64,000 bases of DNA from Diprion similis (taxonomy: Eukaryota > Arthropoda > Insecta > Hymenoptera > Diprionidae): positions 4,092,001 through 4,156,000 of the forward strand of contig NC_060116.1 in NCBI RefSeq assembly GCF_021155765.1, read 5' to 3'. Below are positions 55,799 through 64,000 of this stretch, one piece after another (position 1 is the stretch's first letter; each line of letters opens with the position of its first letter). The position numbers were made by a program, and so were the translations under genes. Under the pieces are notes generated by a model. That model was not told where the DNA came from. It saw only the letters and a program-made list of their open reading frames with translations, and searched no databases.

Positions 55799-58700
55799 CT
55801 ATACAGATGAAACATCTTTTTTTCTTTTGTCAGCAAAAAATTTTGCCATACTGCGGACAGTTATGCCAAATGAATCAGTGACAAATAATGAATTCTGTAT
55901 CCATTTGGGCAATGACTTCGATTTATGCGTGTACCGTTTATCAAGTAAAACGACGGTTGCATAATCCTTCACGTGACGTATAGCTCTCCCAATGCACTGA
56001 TTTACGGCTTTCATGCACAGATTTTCGTAAAATATATTTCCAGCATTTGGTGCCTGAAACAAAGTCATGCTTATGTAGACTAAAAATCTAAGTTATTATA
56101 AAGAGGATTAACCAGAAATATGAATATTAAAAGAAAGCAAATCATCAAATATGCTGGTAAATATTCATAAATTCTTTTCATGCAAACAAAATTCAATATA
56201 GCTATAGTTTATTTGAGCATCATACCGTATTCTCATTCAAGAACTTGATCTTTTCCTTCAGCTCCGGCGATTTTATATTTGGATACGGCATGCCAATCAC
56301 AATGATACAACGTCCCAAGTTGTCCGAAAAGTTGAGTCCTTCACTTAATTTGCCTCCTAAGAAAAATAACAATCAAAATGTAAAAAAAAAAAACAATTAC
56401 AATATCTCGATATCCATAGATTTAGGCATATTTTTGAAAAAAACATCTTATACGTCAATATATAATCAGCGAAAAAATGTTACTACCGATCACGCTGAAT
56501 AATAATGACCCATTCTGCGGACTCTGGGGACTTTTAATGGATTTCGTATATTCTTCGAGTGTCTTCTCCACCTATAACAAGCACGGACATCAAGACTGTT
56601 AATTGATAATCATACTTTCAAGTGCCTGTGATATCGCTTATGATTCAACATGTATAAATCAACTAGTTTGAGAACAATTGATTACTTCTGAAGCAAGTTT
56701 AGGCTCCCGAAAGATATGCTTCTTCATGGATAACTTTTTCAAAATCCCCGTTGCTTCGAGATGCTTGTTGACTGTTACTTCATACTTGTAAGATGGTAAA
56801 AAGACGACGATTCCACCTGGCACAATGTTACAGAGATTGACTAAAATGCGGCCGATCTCATCTAGCTGTAAAAAAATTTGAGATCACCTTTTTTTTTCAT
56901 AGTATAACGTTATATATTAACAATTCCATACTTTCAATTTTTAGGTAATAGTATCAATTTGATCCAACTATCAATAAGAGAAAAATTTCACTTACAAGTT
57001 TGACGTTTTCTCGATTTTGGTAATTGAATTCCAGATCAACTCCACTGGGTCCTCTGGTCAATACATTTGCCATAATATTTTCCTTTGGAACTACATGTCC
57101 GCAAGAGAATATGTGAATTCTCGCAGGATCAGCCCCAGCGCTAGCAAATAATTGATCCCTGAACTCAGATATAGGTTCCATTGTTCCACCAGCCAGAATA
57201 ACTGCTCTTGCGTCTGTAACTATTCAAAATTCATTTGGAAATATTTTTGTATTCACATATCAGGTTATCCATGTAAAGAATAGCAAATTCAATTACTGTA
57301 ACTATTTTATTGATTTCCAGAATATGAACAAACCGATGTCTGCAAAATGGGCTGCAGGATTCAGGAGAACAAACTTTAGTGCAGCTTGACCTAACGTTGA
57401 TGCAGGAAGTAAGAATATGCGTCCGTCACAAGAATTGTTCTTCAGGCATTCCAAAAAATTAATCACAACCATGAAAGAATTAGATTGATTTTCTATTGTT
57501 TTTGTATTCCCATTTGAAGGGTTGTCCTCAGCGTCCAAATCTGTCCCTTGAAGACTCTTTAGAAAACCTGAAACTCCAGTCTTTTTTTTTCTAGTTTCAT
57601 GAATGGTTACAGTACTCCCAGCTTTATCGATGTAATTCTGGAGTTTGTATATCAGTTTTGAATTCTTCACAAAATCCATCAGTTGAAATAAATTTATTGT
57701 ATCTATTTCAGCAAGGATTTCAAATTCTACCAGTGTGTATAATCGTGAATCTTTCTCAGCAATTTCATCCTCTGGGTCAGATTTACTTGTTCCACCAAGA
57801 AACTTGATCAATTTCTTCAGGCAAAAACTCAACTGATTTACAAATAAAAGATTCTTTGCTGAAAGCCGAGACTCAAATCTATAAATAAAAGAGTCAGGAG
57901 TTGATACACTTGAAGACAATAATTGCAATCATACAATCCAAGCTTGTGACTTGCTTTTCAGCCAAAATTAATAATTTCTAAACGTTTCAGAGAGTTTACA
58001 ACGGAAGCTCACCCGATATTGGGTCTGGATTTAAATATCTCTTTTTGAACTATAGGAAAGAATAAATACATGAGAAAATGTGAAAATTTTACCTGTTTTG
58101 ATACTGAGTCAATTGATTGAAAGAATGCAAAAGATTTCTCCCATTTACTTCAGCGCTGTGCATTCGTTCTATAGCATCCAACAAGTTATGGGCTTCGTCT
58201 ATGATTAGAACATTTCCCTTAAGATTAATTCCCAAGCTTGAGCGCGTGCTTTTGTGTAAAATCGAGTTGTATGGTACGACGATAACATGACCATCCTCTA
58301 TTGTATTCCGTGACGAATAGTAAGCACAAGTTTCAAGTTCCTTGGCTATCTGGACTATATCTTCTACATCTTTCACACTACCCAAGATTTCAGTCTTCAG
58401 AGATTCCTGATTGCCAGGTAAAAAGGGGCAGCTTGTGGTGACCTTGGATTTTTTAACATTTCTTTCATCTTTAGCTGTTGTCTTTTTACGCTGTAACTGC
58501 AAACACCTCTCATTTACCAAAGTGAGGTGTTTTAACTTCTTAACACTGTCGTTTATGCAGTAACTCATTCTAGATGCTAAAGGTATCAAACGAACGGAAT
58601 CGGTATACGGGCTACGTTTTAATTCCCCAATGAACTGAGACAACTGTGTATGTGTTCTGGAGCAGAAATATATTTTGGTACTCTCATAGCGATCACTTTC

Positions 58701-59237
58701 ATCGTCCGATTCATCTGAACAATCAGAAAAATCTTCCAAAATCAAATGGTCATCAGACGAGTCATTATTTCTTTCGTCTTCATTATCCTTAATTAAATTT
58801 GTAGACGCTGATCTGGCGAATTTTGTTTTCTGGTATGATTTTTCACCATTGGCAATGATCTTTTGCTTTATTTTAGACATTTTTTCCTCATATCTTAATA
58901 TCAAATCCAATTTATTTTGAAGGATCTGTTTTTCTTTTTGTATTTCAAATTGACCAACCTGCATATTAAACCAATCTGTACTTTTCTCTTTATCAATCTC
59001 AATTAATTTCATGTTCAATACTGCTATCTTATCCATCAAATCATTTTTCTTGTAGTTCTCATGGTCTAGAAGCCACTTAACAGCCCCGCAAATAATTGAA
59101 AGAGATTTCCCTGTTCCGGTAGGACTTTCAAAAATTCCTAGTTTACCATTCTCGAGGCACATGTACAGCTGGTTCATAAACTCTTTTTGAATTTGATAAG
59201 CAGGAAAAGGAAAAAGAAATTCTGCAGGCGGTTCCAT
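55799..59237 (-). CDS. DDX11: ATP-dependent DNA helicase DDX11 (ChlR1), 854 aa
   Basis: A superfamily-2 iron-sulphur helicase of the XPD/FANCJ group, needed for sister-chromatid cohesion and fork repair. Exons: 59237-58093, 57878-57334, 57219-56996, 56865-56686, 56571-56487, 56356-56226 and 56053-55799; phases agree, sum 2565 bases. The ATG is at 59237 (the codon before it is TTG). The Q-like motif FPFPAYQIQ is followed by Walker A SPTGTGKS (Lys44), the iron-sulphur cysteines (MSYCIND, NERCLQ, TTSCPFL, ETCAYY), DEAH box VLIIDEAHN, and the C-terminal helicase blocks [29 protein letters not shown] and [15 protein letters not shown]. Human DDX11 is about 970 aa; the insert between Walker A and the Fe-S domain is shorter here. 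The third exon has tandem acceptors 6 bases apart (TAG TTACAG), giving DIVTDARA or DIDARA; the first matches human spacing. Confidence 0.95.
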
Positions 59238-60149
59238 CAAAATCTACGAATAAAATTAGTACTACTGGTCAATTAATTTATAGCAAAATAATCATTATAC
59301 TCCACTAAGGGATAACGATTTCAAATCTTCTGGCAATTATTTCCTTTTCAAACGATAAATTAGAATAATTCTGAACAGTGATAAACATTCGTTTTATCCT
59401 TCCCACTGACGATTAGATTCAAATTTTGTAAACAAAAGCGCAAGTGCGAACCAGCAACATATGCAGTTTATAGTCAGATCACGAACTAAACAGAACTAAA
59501 ACAGAGAGGAAACTGAACTCAATAACTGAGAGTGCGGGATCTTTATGCTCCGTCGGTAACTTCTATTTACCGACCCGTAGCTTCGAGTCGGTAAGTGTAG
59601 GGCACTGCCATTTTTTCATTCCCCTGCGCTCATCCTTGGTCGTGTCGTTTCATTAATATACATATAAGTATGTATATCTAACAGTTACTGTCAACGCAGT
59701 CACTGACAGTCAAGTCGACCGCTGTAGGTTATCATATTCCTTTTTTGAGGTGACATAAACAAGGTAAAGAAGGTATTAATGTGCAATGATCAACGAGAAA
59801 GGCCGACATGTGCCAAAAGAATAAAACGTTACCTGCTAGGTCAGGTCCGACTAACATTTTTGAAATGGTTAACCTGTAATTTTAGCTTTTTTCATTGTTT
59901 ACGTGCGTGATCTACAGCACTATCTCACGCATCTTGATCCAAAGCGGCCGAATTTTGAAAGGAATTTTCATTTTTGTACAGTATTTTAAACATAATTTAA
60001 GATTGGACAAACCCAGCCAACTGGAGTAAAAAAAGTTGCAGCTGAAATTTGGTGAACAACATCTTGGTGAAAGGTTTTTCTGTTTCAAAAGAGGGAAAAA
60101 TCGCAGATTTCTTAATCATATTTATAAGTACGTAAGTCAATATAACAAC
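59238..60149. promoter_or_regulatory. Shared divergent promoter region of DDX11 and Dcp2
   Basis: The two start codons are 0.9 kb apart and point away from each other, so both promoters must lie here or in unseen leader exons. A short GC-richer part lies at about 59520-59720. No TATA box is assigned. Nothing else coding is seen. Confidence 0.6.
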
Positions 60150-62537
60150 ATGGCAGAGCACTCTATTCCTCTTGACATTCTTGACGACCTTAGCAGGTTA
60201 GTATTTTGTTATATTTTTTATATTACCCGAAGTAAGTTTATATTTTAACCATAAGATTTCCTAAATATTTTCACACTGTTACCTGACCAACATTTTTGAA
60301 ACGTACATTTTGTCTTTTCATCACATACCGGTTCGCATGTTATTATAAAATAGTAAGCATCAGCAACTTCAAGTTTTTGTTTTGACGTGGCTCTGATGAA
60401 ATGGATTTTTAATCTTTCAGTCGATTCATCATCAACGTGCCGGAGGAAGAAAGGAAAGACCTAGTCAGAATTTGCTTTCAAATAGAATTGGCCCATTGGT
60501 TTTATCTGGACTTTTATTGCACGGAACAAAATCCAAAACTGAAACAATGTAATATGAAAGAATTTGCAACGCATATTTTCCAACATATTCCATTCCTGAA
60601 ATCGCATGTCCCCCACATAGAGTCAGTCATTGACCAATGGAGAGATTACAAGCAAAACGTACCGACTTATGGAGCTATAGTACTAAATGAAGACCTGACC
60701 AAAGTTTTACTGGTTCAAAGTTACTGGGCTAAAAGTAGTTGGGGTTTCCCCAAGGGAAAAGTAAACGCAGATGAAGATCCATCTCACTGTGCAGTCAGGG
60801 AAGTTTTAGAGGAGACAGGATTTGATATATCAAATTTAATAGATAAAAATGAATACATCGAGTCTGTGATAAACGATCAACTTGTCAGACTTTACATTAT
60901 ATCAGGAGTTCAACAAGACACTAAGTTCCAGCCTAAAACGCGCAAGGAGATAAAGAATGTTGAGTGGTTCGCCCTGACTGATTTACCGAACAATAAAAAG
61001 GATATGACGCCTAAAGTGAAGACGGCGTTTGGACCAAATGCCTTTTACATGGTTGTCCCATTTGTCAAGTGAGCATTTTTTTTTTTTTTTAGTTTTATCC
61101 TGGGAAAAATATGTACTACCCTACATCCTGCAGTTAGGATCTCAGAATTCTTGCCATATTTGTTAATACAGAGACAGTTTTCAGTTTTTTTCCAATTTGT
61201 AATTAAATATCTCAGTATAACAAATGTCATGTGAAATATAAACAGTTGAAACGATTGAGCATAGATAAAACATAATTTGGGCAAAGGAACAAGAATTATT
61301 CATGTTGTATGAAGGCTAAAAATGTATGGTTTACTACACTGGGAAGTGGATAATCTTTGGCTGGAAAACCTGGAATTTTTTACAGGCGCATGAAACGCTG
61401 GGTCCAAGAGAAGCAGCAACGAGAGAAAGGTGTAACTGCCACTAGGAGGCACAGACACAAATCCCTTGGAGATGTTGAATCTATTTCCAAAAGTAAACAC
61501 CAGCAGCAAATGATTCCGCAATCTGCACAGGTTATTGCTTTTCTTTAACATGGATAAGCACCTCGAAATAGAAGTCGTATGAGTTTTCAATTTCAGGTCT
61601 CATGAATTTTGACCCACGCTGAAAGTAAATATTAATGAAAATTCAATTTTAGCCAGGATTGAAATTTGATCTTGTTCCATTATTTGTTTAGAAGTAAAAA
61701 TTTCCTACCAAATTTTACATTGATCGAGAGTTACAAAGCTTTTACAAACAGATAGTTTGAAATGCAGAAACAGATATAATTTGGAGAACAAGAATTTTAT
61801 GTCAAATCACTTGTCGGAAGTTGTACTGAATATCAAGATTGCCAATTTTCAGAACCCACATCAAGCAAGTACATCACCTGGTCGTAGTCGAAGAAGTACC
61901 AATGACCCAAGAAATACGCCAATGAAAGGTGCGTTCAAGCGTAATTTGTTTGGTGAACCAGGTGAAGAATATTCCCCTGCAATGCTTGCTAAGCAATTGA
62001 TCGACAGCCCTCAAGCTCAAAGAGAAACGTTCGGAAGCCCACAGAACACCGAATTCTATGAAGAAACAGCAATGCGCCCTGTATCCAATCCTGGTAAACG
62101 TGGCGATAAATTTTATTCCACTGGTAATTCAAAATCCCAGAGTTTCAGAGTTGACAAGACAGGTAGGCTTTACTATTTGTTTGGATAAAACTGTGTAGGC
62201 ATTTACGACATTTGTCAAACTACTGTAATATTCACGCTAACCTTTTTTCTTTGCAGGCGATAAAATATTTTCTCAAGAGTATCATAATACGCAAGTGAAA
62301 GTATCAGACGGAAATATAAAGTCACTTTTGTTCGGGGATGCAGCTCGTAAATTACCAAATACATATGACACCCCACAATTGAACTCGAAGTCGACTTCGT
62401 TATCATCGAGTGGTGGCGATCGTAGTAAAATCTTACCGCCAGTGCAAAGTCACGCGACTGATATGTCCTTGCAATTCCGTGCCAAAGCTTGGACGCATTT
62501 CAAGTTCGACAAAAGAGCAATACTTAACTGCTTATAA
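60150..62537 (+). CDS. Dcp2: m7GpppN-mRNA decapping enzyme Dcp2, 476 aa
   Basis: Nudix hydrolase that removes the mRNA cap in 5'-3' decay, working with Dcp1 in cytoplasmic P-bodies. Exons: 60150-60196, 60421-61068, 61386-61530, 61853-62162 and 62257-62537; phases agree, sum 1431 bases. The start [14 protein letters not shown] gives the conserved N-terminal regulatory domain (box [19 protein letters not shown]). The Nudix domain starts near residue 95; its box runs [12 protein letters not shown] then [11 protein letters not shown] (residues 124-150), with the metal-binding glutamates Glu143, Glu146 and Glu147 in place. Box B follows ([11 protein letters not shown], then [15 protein letters not shown]). 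The tail is Ser/Pro-rich and disordered, with short LLFG/NLFG-type motifs and a final AWTHFKFDK segment. The second exon ends at AA then GTGAGC and the third begins at ACAG then GCGCATG. Poly(A) signal at 62945. Confidence 0.96.
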
Positions 62538-62944
62538 AGAATTTTCTACTATTAAGTAATGACGAAATTACGTATTACGCATCTGTGATCTCAATCGAAG
62601 TGAAAACGTGAAAATATAGCATTTTCATTATTTTATAGGTATGTACACTGACGCTCACTAATGCCTTCATCTTCTGGTGTTATATAAAAACTGAACCATG
62701 ATGTGACACTATCATGATTGATAAGTTGCATTTGTTTTTTCATTAATTACCATAATTTATATAAAATTAATCATATTTCAGTTTAGAATTAATATTATGA
62801 AGAGAAAGAATTCACTGATTGTGCTATATGCTTGATATTTATGGTAAAGAATATATGGAAATGAAGAAAAAGTAATCGTATGATAACATCCTACGATTAA
62901 TGTGGTAGCAGTTGTATAAATGTTTAAATATGCCAGACGATGTA

Positions 62945-62950
62945 AATAAA
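62945..62950 (+). terminator. Poly(A) signal of Dcp2
   Basis: AATAAA 408 bases after the Dcp2 stop codon, followed by a GT-rich stretch (GTTATTGTTT). Earlier candidates are absent or weaker. Confidence 0.5.
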
Positions 62951-64000
62951 GTTATTGTTTCATGTAAAAATTTGTAGCGCTAAGGGAGAAAGTGTTACTC
63001 AATCATTTTATATTCTCATTGATTTTTTATATCAGTGAAAATGATGGTGTGTTTTATACTGCCGCCCGTAGTGGCCAAGTGTTTTTTTTTTTTTTTTTAC
63101 ACTTGAACATTAAAGATTTGGGATCAATATAATTTAAAAGAAATAATTGTACCGAAACAATACCTCTTCTCAGTGTGAGAACAGAAAAAATTGATTTTTA
63201 CGCTATCAGTCGTTATAATAGTTACAGAAACTCCAAATACACAGTTATTTAATGACCCTACCAACAGGACCATTCAAAAAGATTGCTTCATTTTGTGCCA
63301 TGGCGCATTTTAGATTGATTAGTCTGTACTTTGAAAGATAATCCAGCCATTCCTTGGACAAAGGACATTTTTTATTGTATAAATGGAAAGTATGTAACAC
63401 GTGCCTTTTGTGCCTATAATAAACATCATGCCTAATTAGCATGTTTCAAACCGGTAAATCACTGAGATAACTTTCATTTGCTCTGCCTTTAAATTGTTAC
63501 AGACAATAAAATGGCTCTAATAGTTTTAAGAATTATTAATCTCTTATGTAGGATTCAAATGAACTCTTTACTCAAAATACCTACATATTTTGATAAGCGT
63601 GATTGTAATAGACATTGTAAAAAAAATACTTATTGCGTAGCTTTACAACTAAGTAGTATCATCTTTGTGTTTGCATTACGACATGCATCGTTTCGGCGGT
63701 ATTAATAGGACAGGCAGATCAATTTCGACTGCAAAAACCACCGTAATGATTTACTTAAAAAAAAACTTTCGGCATATTATTTTATTTGCATTTTTTTTTT
63801 TTTTTTTTTTTTATTCTTACACAGTAGGCATTTAAATTTTTTTTTAATCTAAATGAACAAACGAAACGTCTAACAAAATCAACAGTTGAAAATATTTAAA
63901 TTTAACTATTTTTTCTTTTTCACTGCTCTCACAACTTATCAATCGGGTTGAAATTTCGCAATTAATTTCGTTTTTATACATAAATATCTAGTCCATTTGA
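62951..64000. other. Dcp2 downstream flank
   Basis: Low-complexity AT-rich DNA with poly-T tracts near 63080 and 63792. A minus-strand 65-codon frame (63442-63245) and a plus-strand frame (63511-63705) show no domain or splice context. I see no supported gene. Confidence 0.5.

Noticed and set aside
62215-62406. Minus-strand frame opposite the last Dcp2 exon.
   Set aside because: Antisense shadow of the Dcp2 coding exon.
63245-63442. Minus-strand frame of 65 codons downstream of Dcp2.
   Set aside because: Some protein-like residues, but no acceptor or donor with matching phase and no family; kept out for lack of support.

Overview
This is nuclear DNA from an insect, most likely a hymenopteran or a close relative; the order is an inference from the proteins and the AT-rich, repeat-rich style, not a measured result. 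It is AT-rich, genes are split by GT-AG introns (plus two probable GC-AG introns), there are no operons or ribosome-binding sites, and intergenic and intronic DNA is full of poly-T tracts, microsatellites and short inverted-repeat (foldback) elements.

Layout. 0.08-20.7 kb (minus strand): one long gene for a small single-PDZ protein, which I assembled from eight exons whose splice phases agree and which give 330 codons plus stop. Most of this stretch is intron, including one of about 13.3 kb, and it contains several foldback elements, a 295-bp tandem array and two doubtful small reading frames. 20.7-25.2 kb: no convincing gene, with an old pogo/Tigger-like transposon at its right end. 25.2-29.15 kb (minus): purple acid phosphatase (ACP7-type), 7 coding exons, 432 aa. 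30.5-32.6 kb: repeats. 32.66-37.16 kb (minus): the kinase Akt, 7 coding exons, 539 aa. 38.8-40.0 kb (plus): Aven, 4 exons, 290 aa. 40.2-41.9 kb: a decayed LINE 3' end followed by three adjacent foldback elements. 43.3-48.3 kb (minus): BTBD9, 10 coding exons, 613 aa. 49.4-53.5 kb: gene-poor. 53.5-55.06 kb (minus): a delilah-type bHLH factor, 3 exons, 229 aa. 55.8-59.24 kb (minus): DDX11/ChlR1 helicase, 7 exons, 854 aa. 60.15-62.54 kb (plus): mRNA decapping enzyme Dcp2, 5 exons, 476 aa, head-to-head with DDX11 across a 0.9-kb promoter region. 62.6-64 kb: Dcp2 3' flank, no gene seen.

The genes do not form a pathway: they are unrelated housekeeping, signalling and developmental loci that happen to be neighbours. 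The unusual content lies in the non-coding DNA (nested foldbacks, the 295-bp array, a near-perfect hairpin in an Akt intron) and in the splicing (two GC-AG introns, a tandem acceptor). I found no tRNA, rRNA, CRISPR array or gene cluster that would make a new defence or biosynthetic system. Exon boundaries were set by hand from splice motifs, phase and family resemblance; no transcript data or database search was used.
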